Shown here: positions 21,434 to 32,456 of the stretch, in pieces
How the letters are laid out: each line of letters opens with the position of its first letter
How positions within the stretch are numbered: position 1 is the stretch's first letter
NCBI GenBank assembly: GCA_001599755.1
Contig: BCHX01000004.1
Coordinates: 2,108,001 to 2,172,000, forward strand
DNA from: Gliomastix tumulicola
Lineage: Eukaryota; Ascomycota; Sordariomycetes; Hypocreales; Bionectriaceae
Length of the DNA stretch: 64,000 nt
Reading direction: 5' to 3'
Program-made: the position numbers and the translations under genes
Notes under the pieces: generated by a model
Databases searched by the model: none
What the model saw: only the letters and a program-made list of their open reading frames with translations
Told to the model about the DNA's origin: nothing

Positions 21434-23138
21434 ATGGCTGACGAGGTGAGTGCGATTCTCTGCTTCCATCTATCTGCCTTATCTTTCATGAGTCCCTTTC
21501 GCCCAGCAAGGCGCGAGGGAGGGAGGGAGGCCCCCGACGTATGAGATCGTCATTCTGGGTGCCCCTCCAAAAACTGGCCATATTCCTTTTCGTGCCTTTC
21601 CCAAATTACCCCACTATTCTATCCCACTGCCCGTCCATCCACCCACCACAATCACTGCCATTTTCTTTTTGTCCAGTGGAAGAGAGGCGAATCACTTCGT
21701 CTGAGTCACCGTCCTCCCTCCAACCTTCTACCACCCACTCGACCATTCTGCATTCTGCCATTCTGGGAACTGTCATTACCACTGCTATTGTTGCCGTGAT
21801 CTTGACGCCGCTATTTTCATATTTCACAACCTGCAATTCTTCCAAACCCAGCGATTTCTGATTCCACCTACACGCACTCGTTACACACGACCAATTCCTC
21901 CACTTGGGTCCGTTTCTCTCTCCCCCCATCACACCACCACCGCCTCCTTCTCAACAAGCAGCAATTCTTCACGCTTTATTATTCGAATCAAACACCCTGC
22001 TAACCGTACACGCGACCCAGCCACAGGAGGTCCCCGAACGCAAGTCGCGCAAATCCGTCGCCTTCACTGACGAACAGCTCGTCGTCGACGCAGACGGCTC
22101 CGTCACCATGGTCAACACGCCCGAGGAAACAAAGGACAGCGCCGAGTCGCACGCCCCGCGTACGCCGCCACTGTCTGCCGCCCTGGGTACCTTTGTTGCT
22201 GATTCCAAGTCTCAAGCTGCCGCCTCCGCCGAGGAGGACGCGCCCCCCGCCGACGATGGCGGCCTCGACCTCTCGCTGCTGAAGAAGAAGAAGAAGAAGA
22301 AGAAGGTCAAGACGGAGGACGAGGAGGGCGGCGCCGCCGCCGAGGACGGTGCCCCCGCCGCTGCTGATGAGGACGGCGGCCTGGACCTATCGATGAAGAA
22401 GAAGAAGAAGAAGAGCAAGACCAAGGAGGCCGGCACCGAGGAGGACGACTTCGCCGCCAAGCTCAAGCAGCTCGAGGTCAAGGACAAGGACAAGGACGAG
22501 CCCGCCGAGGCCGAGGAGGCCGACGACGGCGACATGGACGCCGGCACGGGCATCTGGGCCCACGGCGAGACCAAGAGCATCACCTACAACCTCCTCCTGC
22601 AGCGCTTCTTCAGCCAGCTCTCCCAGAAGAACCCGGACCACGCCCTCAGCGGCACCAGGAGCTACAAGATCCCCCCGCCCCAGTGCATGCGCGAAGGCAA
22701 CAGGAAGACCGTCTTCGCCAACATCGCCGACATCTGCAAGCGCATGAAGCGGACCGACGAGCACGTCACGGCCTACCTGTTCGCCGAGCTGGGTACAAAC
22801 GGCTCCGTTGACGGTAATAGGAGACTGGTCATTAAGGGTCGTTTCCAGCAGAAGCAGATTGAGAACGTCGTCAGGAAGTACATCAGTATGTTTCAACACC
22901 CTCCTCCCCCCCTCCTAGCTGCCCACTTTATCCTCCATTGAGAGCATATTACTGACTTTTGGACACTACAGTCGAGTACGTCACGTGCAAGACGTGCAAG
23001 TCCCCCGACACCGAGCTCAACAAGGGAGAGAACCGTCTGTACTTCATCACCTGCAACAACTGCGGTTCCCGACGGTCCGTCACCGCCATCAAGACCGGTT
23101 TCTCTGCCCAGGTCGGAAAGCGGAAGAAGATGGCTTAA
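21434..23138 (+). CDS. SUI3: translation initiation factor eIF2 beta subunit
   Basis: Beta subunit of eIF2, which delivers initiator tRNA to the 40S subunit and contacts eIF5 and eIF2B. Exons are 21434-21445 (MADE), 22027-22885 and 22972-23138, giving 345 aa. Two lysine blocks lie in the N-terminal half, each after a GGLDLS(L/M) repeat; typical eIF2 beta proteins have three. The core starts near YNLLLQRFF with the SYKIPPPQ motif. The C-terminal zinc ribbon has Cys at about 296, 299, 318 and 321, and the tail is KRKKMA. The first exon has only four codons and is followed by a 581-nt intron. The exon 2 start at CCACAG|GAGGTC is the best in-frame acceptor; an acceptor six bases upstream is also possible. 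Confidence 0.95.
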
Positions 23139-23906
23139 GCTCTCTGGTCTTCTCTCTCCCTCTCCTTTTTGGCGGCCTCCCTTTTGGGCTTTCTCACGTC
23201 CGCTCTTCTATGCCCCCCTCAGCCTCTCGTTGGAAACCTGCAACTTGTGTATTAGGTGTCGCAGTCAGTCACAAACGAAGAGGAGGAAAGCTGGTTAGGC
23301 ATGCCGGCTTCATCATAGCATGCGGAGTTCTAGGGGTTCAGAAAAAGGAAAATACATGGTTAGGAAGGCTTCGTGGCGGGGTCACGAGCTTCTAGGTCCG
23401 GACACGAAAAATGTACATGTCATGTCGGAATGATCGTTATGTCACGTATTCTAGCGCCGTTACGCAATCCTACCAATGGGCTTCATGCTGTGGTTACAAC
23501 ACAATCTCCAAGCATCACGTAGAGAACATCAAATTGAGTACAAAAGAGAAATCAAATCGATTTGCCTGCCGCACCATTTTGCAGCTGAATGAGTGCCCGC
23601 TTCCCACTGGTCTGATCCCGCCAGTTCGGGTCGCAAAGTAGTAAAAAAAAAAAAAAGCCAGAAACATAAGAAAAAGAAACAAGACAGCCAACCAGAACCA
23701 GGTTTCCATCTCGATGCCTATTATAGCCGGCTCTTCGGTTCTCCTCCTCTCGTTTTCTTTTTTATGCACAAGTGTATATTCGTACAGTTGATGTCGTTCC
23801 ACTATACCAGTGTAATTCCGTATCCCCTAGTCCGTATTCAACGCCGTAAAAAAAAAAAGTGGTAGAAAAGGGAAATCAAATGCCCTAGATCGACGAGTGC
23901 GTGAGG
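23139..23906. other. convergent 3' region, eIF2 beta and NUP133
   Basis: 768 bp between convergent stops. It holds presumed 3' UTRs, with A-rich runs at 23641-23656 and 23848-23858. No gene is visible. Confidence 0.4.
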
Positions 23907-26900
23907 CTACTTGCCGCCCAGGAAGGACGCGCCGTTGGCAGGTAGAATCTCCGAATCGTTGGTGATGGCCATGACCGCGGACGCATCCTCGGGAGCGACA
24001 GCGTTGCCATTCTGCGTTCCGGTGTCGAGTTCGCTCTCGATGTCCGACTTGGCCGCGCCCCAGGTGTAGGTAAGCCAATCTTGCAATCTATGCTTCTCGA
24101 TGAACTGCAAGAGGATCTTATCCTCTGCCTTCATAGCGTCTTTCAGTTTATTCCTGAAATCAGAATCAAAGTCTCGGAAGCGACGGTCGAGTTCCGTAGT
24201 GAAGGCTCCGAGCGCATCCCTGGGAGCCGTCGGCCGGAACGGCTTGCGTGCATCTTCTGTAGATAACATGTCAGCCAGAGGCTGTGAGTAGAGTCTGGTG
24301 GATGAAGACTTACGATATCGGATGCAGTCCGTGAGCATCGAGTAAAGCTCCGTCTCCATAAGAAGCTCAGCGACCTCGTCATCGTTCTTGAGCTGCGTGT
24401 CGTTGAGTCGTGCCCAGTCGTCTCGGATCAACAGCCGTCTCCAGATGAGCTTCTTGGCCTCGGCCACCTCTTCCTTGGGGCAGCACTCGGCGGCCACCTT
24501 GAGAGCCAACCAGAAGGGGTCCGCCATCATGCCACGCTTTGCCTCGGGGCTCAAGTAGACTAGGGTGAGAAGGTCGATGAGAGTCATGGGATCCAGCGTC
24601 TCGTGCCGGAGCAGACGCTTAATTCCGTCCTCAAAGATCTGCTGTGGTGCTTTCCGCCGGCGAGGGATATTGGTGCTGTGGGCGTCCATAGCAAAGCTGA
24701 GCGCAGCAGCCTCGTCAACGGCTTCCCGCGTGCTGGGAACAATCTGCTTGTGCAGCTCATCCTGAATCCTGATTGAGATGAGCTCTGCGTTGATCCGGCT
24801 GATGGCGTCCTCCCGATAAGCTTCATCAGCCTTCACCTTCAACAGCGAGTTCTCCTCCTCGGCCTCCGCAAGCAGGGCTAACTTGCCGAGACTGAGCTCG
24901 ACCTTCTTGCTCCAGACATGCTGTTCCTTTGCGAACGCAAGATCGACCAGGGTTTTGGCGGCGTGGTTGACATTCTTCTCATACTGAACATCATGGATCC
25001 ACGAGATCTTGGCTAGATCTGGTCTGCTCCGAAGGTATTTGGTCTTGAACCCGTACTTGTCCAGCTCGAAATCCAGGACAGCGTGTATGCCGTGCGCCTC
25101 GAGGAGGTAGTCGTAAAGCGGGAATGCAAAGGCCTCGCCATAATCTTTCAGACACCGTTCCACGTCTGTCTTCTTGGAAGCACGCGTGGTCCTGGCTGTC
25201 TGCTTCTGCATTGGCGAGAGATCGGGCGACTCCATCTCGCCCTCCAGGTTCCCGATGTACTCTACCAGAATGATGGCGAGGCCAGACAGACAGTGGTGCT
25301 TTTCTGCGAGTCTCGCGGCTTGCTGCCATTGCCCCTTCCGAGCAAGGCGAAGAGGGATATCCTTCTGGTACGTCTGGTAGATTTTGTAGAACTCTTGCGC
25401 AGCAGCGCGATCCTTCTGCGACGTCTGTGCCGCCATGAACCGCGCGTGCTCCAGGACGGATGTGAGCATCGCGTCGACGAGATTGGGCAGGTCAGTCCGA
25501 ATCTGCTCCATGACCCGAGCATCCGGTTTTGCCGCATTCTTCCCCTTCATGCCACCGTCGCCACCGGTCTCGACCCACTGAATCGACAAATCGACGAGGC
25601 GCTTGAGGTTGTTGGCAATGAAGTAGCATCCAGTCCATGGTTCCCGGATCTCCTCATAGCCGGAGCTGAGGATGTTGAGACCCTTGATGTCGTCGTCAAG
25701 CTCGTACACACCCAGGTTGTTGCGTCGAAACTCGAATGCTCCGTTCTGAGTCGCCAGGTTGATTCGCATAGCTTCAAGGAGAAAGACGGTCAACTTGGCG
25801 CTGTCAGCCAGGCGGTCCTTATACATGACCTTGACTGCCTCGTACGCCCAGGCCACGAAGATGTCCAGTCGATAGATATCGTTAATGAACCAATGTCGAA
25901 CGCGGTCAATCTCCCCGATCTCGGAGTTCGGGTTAGCCTTCTGGTCCTCATGGATAAACTCCACGATAGAACCGATAATGTTCTTTTTATCATCGGCAGC
26001 GCGCGAGGCCAACGTGCTCTCATGAAACTTCCAGAGAAGATAAGCAACGTGCATCTTCTCTGCGTTATGCAGAAGCTCCCACTTGGTTCTGCGGTCGAGC
26101 TTCGCGCCCATCTGTTTGACTTGAGAGATAAGCCTCTCAAGCGCCACGGCTCTCGCTCGTAAGTTTTCCTCCAAATGCGCTGGCAGGGTGGAGATGTATG
26201 TTGTTGAGGACCGAAGAATCTCATTACTGACTTCCAAGGCAGCCAGAGCAACTTCGTCATTGGAGAAATGCACCTCCTCCCTCTTGTCGAAGACCAAGGG
26301 GTTGTTCTGCTTTGTGCCAAAGAACACCGCCTGCTCGAGTTTGCTCTTAGCTGACACTACCGGAGGCTGATCACTGGCAAATTTGTCGACATCGGTGGTG
26401 CTTAGTCGAATCACACCAGCTCCTCGGACGAAGAGAACTGCCGCAGGGTTCTTCGACTTGTGTCTCTGCAGACGGGCCTCTTCATGGTTCAACGAGGCAG
26501 GCGGCGGTTCCTCGAACCCAGAGCCGACTACCAGATGAATCTCATCCTCGCGGAAGTCGATGACATCCTCGAATGAAGAAGGTAGTACGTGATTGTCCGA
26601 CTGAAGCTGGGAGTCAGGCGATTCTGGGGGACCAGCCACAGAAGCGATGACGGCTGCACGGTCGAACACGACAAAGGCCACGAGAGCGGGCCGAGGCAGG
26701 TAAAGTCGAGGTCGTGGCGTCTGCGAGATATCCGACTTTGTGATAGGCGTAGAGTAGGCTGTGATGGGGCGGATCATGCCGATCGTGAATGAGGTCGGTG
26801 TCAGAATGGCTTCGACGAGGCAATACCTCGACCGGCTCCTCTGGGTCAAGCTAACCAGCACTAGGATGTGCTGAATCATCGAATCATCCTTCCCTAGAGC

Positions 26901-28319
26901 GTCACTGAATCGGCTCTGGTTCAGGTACTTCGGCTCAAGGCCCTTAGGAACAAAGGTAAAGTCGAGCGTTTCGAAAGACTCGACGGGGAACCCCTGGCTG
27001 GTGGGATCCTGCTCGTTGACGGCAGCGATGATGGTTTCCTGCGCATCAATCTCCCCGATGGGCTCGTGGTGTCCTCCACGGTGGACTTTCCACGCCTGAA
27101 GACGGCCCTTTGTGCCCATTGCCACGATATTCTTCTCGCCGACTCGAGAAGACCGATCGGCCCGAACGGCGGCGATGTCGCCCCGCAGCGAGAGATGCGA
27201 GAAAGCATTTCGAATGCTACCGAAGAGGCCGCCGGAGGCGTTGGCGGAGTTGGTTCGAAGAAACTGAACGGAGACGTGAGGCCGTCCGTGGTTGTCGCGC
27301 ACGTTCATATACGCCAAGCGGCCGGTGTTGAAGGTCAAAACGAAGCCTGCGGACTCGGCGCTAGTGATTGCGATGGCCCTCTCTCCAGAAGACATTCCAT
27401 ATATCGTGTGCTCAATGCCAGATTGCCCGTTCTTCATGAAGGCGAATGTGGCTGCGCTCGAGATGGACTCCCAGTAAACCACTTTGCCGCTGGGCATGAC
27501 CACGACGAGACCGGGCTCGGTGGAAGCTGCGGATGGTGACACGAGACATCCTACGGGGAGGGAGTCATTGTATTTGCCCGTCGAGGGCAGTGTGAAGGAG
27601 AAAGTCTCGGGTGACTGTGCCGTAGAAGTGTAGGGCCAGACAATGGCGTGTGTCAAGGTCAAGGTCAGAGCATAACCAAAGGAAGAAAAGATGTCGGCGT
27701 GTTGGGTGGCTACAGAGGTCAGCATTGTCCTAGACAGAGGGCAGGTCGGTTAGGTACGTACAGGTCCAATCGGATCGCACTTTATCAGGTAGAGCTGGGA
27801 GCTTGCTGACTGTGTAGGCATTTGTGCTTGTCTGTAAAGTCATTAGCATTTGATGCCAATTTGCGAGTTGCATTCAATAGCACTTGAGCAAAAACCGATC
27901 AGGAAGCGGGACACGCTTCCTATTGATTGATAGCTCTATTGTTGAGCGCAACATGCGAAGTCAGGGAGTTCACATACCAGAACGACACTCCCATCACCCT
28001 TATTTGCTGCGCGATCGCCGTGCTTCGGCTTCTTAGTCCGCACGTTCAGGTCCTTCCGTGTAGGTGTAGGATGCTGGTTCTCGATGTTTTCGGGTGCAGG
28101 CTCGGGGGCAGCAGCTGGTGACCGCGAAGGCCTGACCTCGATGGAATCCTGGCCGGGGGGCGGAACCTCGGGGTTGACAAAGGTCTGCTCTGTCAAGGGC
28201 AGCCTCTGACGCTTGGCTTTCGGCTGCTGGACGATGTTCTCCTGGCTCAGAGGTCGCTGGCGGCGGCGTGAACGGGTGGCCGTCGCAGGGCCACCCTCGC
28301 GGGTCGACGGGGAAAACAT
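23907..28319 (-). CDS. NUP133: nucleoporin Nup133
   Basis: Scaffold subunit of the Y-shaped Nup84/Nup107 complex of the nuclear pore. Four exons: 28319-27978, 27831-27762, 27709-24314 and 24256-23907, giving 1385 aa. The N-terminal about 110 aa are basic and disordered. A beta-propeller of the Nup133/Nup155 type follows, from about HADIFSSFGYALTLT to residue 520. The C-terminal two thirds is an alpha-helical solenoid, with EHARFMAAQTSQKDRAAAQEFYKIYQ, YDYLLEAHGIHAVLDFELDKYGFKTKYLRSRPDLAKISWIHDVQ and LWRRLLIRDDWARLND-like segments conserved in the family. The last intron is only 57 nt, a multiple of three and stop-free, so it could be read through; I treat it as an intron because of its GTAAGT and CTACAG ends. 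The promoter is shared with the AFG1-like gene. Confidence 0.9.
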
Positions 28320-29328
28320 TTCGGGTGCAGCGAGGAAGCTATTGAGAAATCGTCATGGGCGTGATGTCGAGGGCGACGACGTGGAAATCGGGTTCTGCGA
28401 TGGCGTCGCGGATGACGGGACGGACGCGTTGGATGACGAGGCGAAGAATGCGACCGGGCGCAGATTCTACCGCAGATCGAGATTGGGTCGTGATGCTAGT
28501 GGTGAGGATGCTCAAGAAAGAACAAAGACATGCCGATGATGCGCCCCAGGGAAGAAAAAAAAAGATACAGGCCAACGACGGGACGGGGCTCAATACAAGG
28601 TGTCGATAATGTCAGAGCGAGTTGGCGATGCGGTGAAAAAAATGGGAAGCTGAGAGAAAAGCCAGACGGCCTGATGGGGATTGGTGATGAAGTGTTCGTC
28701 GGGCATTGGTCGAGGATGGATGACCTCTGCGCAAGGAATAAATTTGGTTAGCTTCGAATACAATGGAAACAGGCCTCACAAAGGTCACAACAAAAACATT
28801 GCTCCCGCAGAGGCTGCTGGCAGGTGCTCGAGTGGAGACTGCGGCGCTCCTCCACGCGTGGCCCCGGCGCTCTGATTGGCCAGGACTCGGCAATACGGGG
28901 CCACGGCGCCGTTCCAGCTTCACCCACAGGGGACCTGAGGAGTGCTCAGGCGCCTCAGGTACCGATTGCTTCCCCGGGAGGTACTTTATCGGCGAACCAT
29001 CTGTGTAAGGGTACCCGGGACTCCACTCCAGAGCAGCCGCATCGACGTATCACCACTTGGACTCGGCCTCACTCCTGGTTGTCACTACGGCTGGCAGACA
29101 TCAGCCAGAACTAGAGGCAGAAATCATATAGACTAGCAAGTATCTTGACTAGCTTTCTTTCTTCATCAAGATTGTTCATTTTATTTTTATTTATTTATTT
29201 ATTTTTGGCCTTGTCAGAAATCTTCTCATGATATGCAGTCCTGGACTTCAATGACGCCTTGACTCCCACCACCAGCCACGGATGATACATCGTGACACTG
29301 CCGCCCGGCGCGGCGAAAGAGAAGGAAA
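28320..29328. promoter_or_regulatory. divergent promoter, NUP133 and AFG1-like
   Basis: 1009 bp between divergent starts. An inverted CCAAT box (ATTGG) lies at about 28876, and a TTTA/ATTT microsatellite at 29179-29206, about 120 bp before the AFG1-like ATG. No supported ORF is seen. Confidence 0.4.
29179..29206. repeat. (TTTA)n microsatellite
   Basis: AT-only tract of imperfect TTTA units in the AFG1-like promoter, visible directly. Confidence 0.8.
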
Positions 29329-31371
29329 ATGAATCTGGCAGCCTCGCCTCGCGTTGGCTACAGGCTACGGCTCACAGCCAGCCTAAACCCACACGGCCTC
29401 GTCCACCTCCGGAGCTCCTCCGCATCCACGGCTGTCACCATCACTGACCCCCTGGTCAAGTACCAAGCAGCCGTCGCCGCCGGGCTCTACGCCCCGGACC
29501 CTGCACAGCACCGCCTGGCACGGCATCTGCACAAGATCTACCTCCGCATTAAGGACTACTCGCCGCAGGCCGAGTACGGGGAGAGGCTCCGGCAGGTCGC
29601 CCGCTTAGCCGAGCCGCCCCCTGAGCCTCGCGAGGAGGAGGACACCTCGGGCATCCTGGCTCTGAAGAACCACTCGATATGGCGGAATCCCCTCTTCAAG
29701 CACTTACTTACGTCGCCGGAGGGGAGGGAGAGTCGAGCTCTCACGCGGGTCCTCACCAACTACCAGACGGCGCTGGAGATCGACTCTCCCAAGGGGCTCT
29801 TCCTCTCGGGCGAGGTCGGGACAGGCAAGTCCATGCTCCTCGATCTCCTTGCAGATGGTTTGCCTACGAAGCGGAAGAGGAGGTGGCACTTCAACACCTT
29901 CATGCTCTACACGCTCTCTCAGCTCGAGAACCACCGGAAATCCCTCCACCACGGCACCGTCGCCTCGCCCGAGTCCGAGTACTCGATCCTCTGGATGGCC
30001 AAGAAGCTGGTCGACGAGTCTCCAATCCTGTTCCTCGATGAGTTCCAGCTACCCGATCGGGCCGCCAGCAAGATCCTAAGTCACCTCTTCATCGGCTTCT
30101 TCCAGCTCGGCGGTGTCCTCGTCGCCTCCTCCAACCGGATGCCTGAGGAGCTGCAGAAGGCCACGGGCACGGACTACGCTCCGCCGGCACCGGTTCAGGG
30201 GCTGGTGCGGAGGCTTTTCGGAGCCGGACGTAGGCGGCAGGGCGAGCTATACGGGTCGACGAGCGACTTTGCCAACTTCCTCGAGGTCCTGAAGGCTAGG
30301 TGTGATTTCTGGCAGATGGAGGGCGCTCAGGACTGGCGGCGGCGAGAGGTCACGGGAAGTATTGCAAAAACAAGCAGTACTGAGAAAAGTGCTCTCGGTG
30401 CTGCTGAAGATTTGGAGCTTGATCAACCAGGTGAAGATCAAACGACGAGCAAGCCTCGCAAATACTACCTGTCTACGGACGAAGAGAATGCCTGGACGGA
30501 GGCGGTCAACGAGTCCGTATCGTGGACGAGCAGCACACCAATCCCATGGTCACCTGCGTCCGTGATTGTATACCGCCGCCCCGTCGACACACCCCGCCAC
30601 TATAACGGCTTCGTGTACTGGAACTTCAACGACCTCGTCGAGACGTTTGGTCCAGCCGACTACATCACCATGGCGTCGACATACCACACCTTCATCGTCG
30701 AAGGCATCCCCGTCCTCACGATCCTCAAGAAGAACGAGGCACGTCGCTTCATCACCCTCCTGGACGCCCTCTACGAAGCCCGCTGCAAGCTCATCGTCCG
30801 AGCAGAGACGACACCCGACGACCTCTTCTTCCCCGAGCAGCATAGAAGAAAGCCCAAGGACAATCAACGCAAGACAGGCTCCGCAGACACCGCCGCCGAC
30901 GACGACGATGACGACGCAACCTACTCAGAGACCATCTCCGAAGTCTACCAGGACCAGATGTCCCCCTTCCGCCCCAACGTCTCGTACTACGACACCAAGT
31001 CCTCTACATCCTCGTACGACCCGGACCAGGACTCCGACTTCGGCCTCCAGGCAGCCAAGCCCGTCGTCGACTTCGCCAACACGGCTGCCTTCACGGGCGA
31101 GGACGAGCGCTTCGCGTACAAGCGGGCGGCCTCGCGGCTCTGGGAGCTCTGCAGCGGGCAGTGGCACGGGCGCACGGGGGACTGGTGGCAGCCGCTGCCG
31201 GTCGAGGCGCGGCACTGGGAGGGCGGGCTGGCGTCGGAGCCGCTGAGGGGCATCGCAAGGAGTCCAGTTCCCGCGGAGGGCGAGGGGATGGGAGAGAGCG
31301 TGGAGGTAGACGAGATGGCTGGGCTGTCGAAGTGGAGGGTTGAAGATCTGAAGAATCGGCCTGGGAACTGA
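29329..31371 (+). CDS. AFG1: mitochondrial AFG1/LACE1-type AAA ATPase
   Basis: Single-exon gene encoding 680 aa. AFG1/LACE1 ATPases act in mitochondria in degradation or assembly of respiratory-chain subunits. The N-terminus is Arg/Ser-rich with no acidic residues for about 35 aa, consistent with a targeting presequence. The ATPase core has Walker A GEVGTGKS (161-168), Walker B ILFLDEFQ (about 233-240) and the family motif LVASSNRMPEEL. The C-terminal part has TYHTFIVEGIPVLT, RRFITLLDALYEARCKL and DEARFAYKRAASRL-like segments. It is longer than yeast Afg1 (509 aa) because of a Glu/Asp-rich linker before the C-terminal motif and other low-complexity inserts (six Asp in a row near 30900). Confidence 0.93.
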   Translation: MNLAASPRVGYRLRLTASLNPHGLVHLRSSSASTAVTITDPLVKYQAAVAAGLYAPDPAQHRLARHLHKIYLRIKDYSPQAEYGERLRQVARLAEPPPEPREEEDTSGILALKNHSIWRNPLFKHLLTSPEGRESRALTRVLTNYQTALEIDSPKGLFLSGEVGTGKSMLLDLLADGLPTKRKRRWHFNTFMLYTLSQLENHRKSLHHGTVASPESEYSILWMAKKLVDESPILFLDEFQLPDRAASKILSHLFIGFFQLGGVLVASSNRMPEELQKATGTDYAPPAPVQGLVRRLFGAGRRRQGELYGSTSDFANFLEVLKARCDFWQMEGAQDWRRREVTGSIAKTSSTEKSALGAAEDLELDQPGEDQTTSKPRKYYLSTDEENAWTEAVNESVSWTSSTPIPWSPASVIVYRRPVDTPRHYNGFVYWNFNDLVETFGPADYITMASTYHTFIVEGIPVLTILKKNEARRFITLLDALYEARCKLIVRAETTPDDLFFPEQHRRKPKDNQRKTGSADTAADDDDDDATYSETISEVYQDQMSPFRPNVSYYDTKSSTSSYDPDQDSDFGLQAAKPVVDFANTAAFTGEDERFAYKRAASRLWELCSGQWHGRTGDWWQPLPVEARHWEGGLASEPLRGIARSPVPAEGEGMGESVEVDEMAGLSKWRVEDLKNRPGN

Positions 31372-31463
31372 CGCCCGCGGCCGGGATTCAAGTAGAATAA
31401 AACGTCTTTATGTATATCATGACCAGGTTAGATGTAACGCCGTACGCCTCCCCCCAAACGAAT

Positions 31464-31485
31464 GCTTGCTTGCTTGCTTGCTTGC
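31464..31485. repeat. (GCTT)n microsatellite
   Basis: About five tandem GCTT units in the convergent interval between the AFG1-like and TRAPPC2L genes. Confidence 0.8.
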
Positions 31486-31513
31486 CCTGGGTTCACGCCC
31501 TCATGCCAACCTC

Positions 31514-32136
31514 CTAGAGTATCATCACCCCCGGCGTCCACCCCTCCCCGATCCTCCTCATATCCTCCGTAAACTTCCTACTCGTGATCTTGCGCCCGCC
31601 CCTGCCATCCAGCGGCGCATGCTCGTCCGGGTCGTAGAACGGGTTCTGCAGCAGCCGTATGTACGCCCCCTGCATCGCCCGGAACACGGGCTTCAGCTCG
31701 GCGTCCCGCAGCCCGCCCTGCTGCGCCCGCGCCGCGTTGCCCAGGGCCGAGGAGTCGACGCGACGGCCGCGCATGTCCACGACGCAGACGAGGCGGACGC
31801 CCGTGTTGGTCTCGAAGCCGTAGGCCGCGAGGCGGTCGTCGATGGCCTGGAGGAGGCCGAACTCGCCCGAGAGGCCGACGCCCGAGGCGGCGTTTGTGCG
31901 GGCGCGCAGGTCGAAGACGTCGATGGTGGAGGAGAGGAGGAGGGAGAACTGGAGGGCGCTGCGGACGGGGGCGAAGGTGTTTGTGGCCGGGTCGAGGGAT
32001 GGGAAGATGGAGATGTGGAGGGGGCTGTTCTGTTGGTGTGTCAGTGTGGGAAGTCTGATGGTGTATAGGGAGCAGACGGGCTTACATTGCGGCTGATGAC
32101 GCCTAAGCAGGCGATTGAGGGTATTGCAACCGCCAT
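31514..32136 (-). CDS. TCA17: TRAPP complex subunit, TRAPPC2L/Tca17-like
   Basis: Longin-fold subunit of TRAPPII-type Rab GEF complexes in Golgi traffic. Exons are 32136-32086 (17 codons) and 32029-31514, giving 188 aa. Family features are the hydrophobic first strand MAVAIPSIACLGVIS, then NNSPLHISIF. Central helices follow (FSLLLSSTIDVFDLR; FGLLQAIDDRLAAYGFETNTGVRLVCVVD). The C-terminal strand and helix hold LKPVFRAMQGAYIRLLQNPFYDPDEHAPL. The NPFY motif near the end is conserved in sedlin-like proteins. TRAPPC2L is favoured over TRAPPC2 by the tail, but the distinction is moderate. Confidence 0.88.
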
Positions 32137-32456
32137 GATTGCATTGCCCGAGGTGGTGGTGGTTGTGGTGGTTGAGATGGGAAGCTCTCCAAGTTTACCA
32201 AGATGTAGGTAGGGGCCCAAGGAGCTGTCTGTGCCCCACCAAGACGTAGCTACACCACAAGATCTTTCCAACGAGCTTCACGAATGACACACACAGCCAA
32301 ATCGATCAGACAGTGTGCTCTTTTGAAGGCATTTCTTATCATGCTCAAAGTATACAAGTAACCGCCAGCCCAATAACATAATGAGGTATCCTTGGTAATA
32401 CAACACCGCATGAAGACACAGATGGGCAGACACAATTCAGACAGACATCCATCCCA
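32137..32456. other. short intergenic spacer
   Basis: 320 bp between the TCA17 start and the MCT1 stop, on the same strand. It contains a GTGGTG-rich run at 32150-32175 next to the TCA17 ATG. No gene. Confidence 0.4.

Noticed and set aside
29179..29206. Possible transposon or LTR edge at AT-rich tract
   Set aside because: Only a simple TTTA microsatellite; no terminal repeats, target duplication or integrase/transposase remnants nearby.
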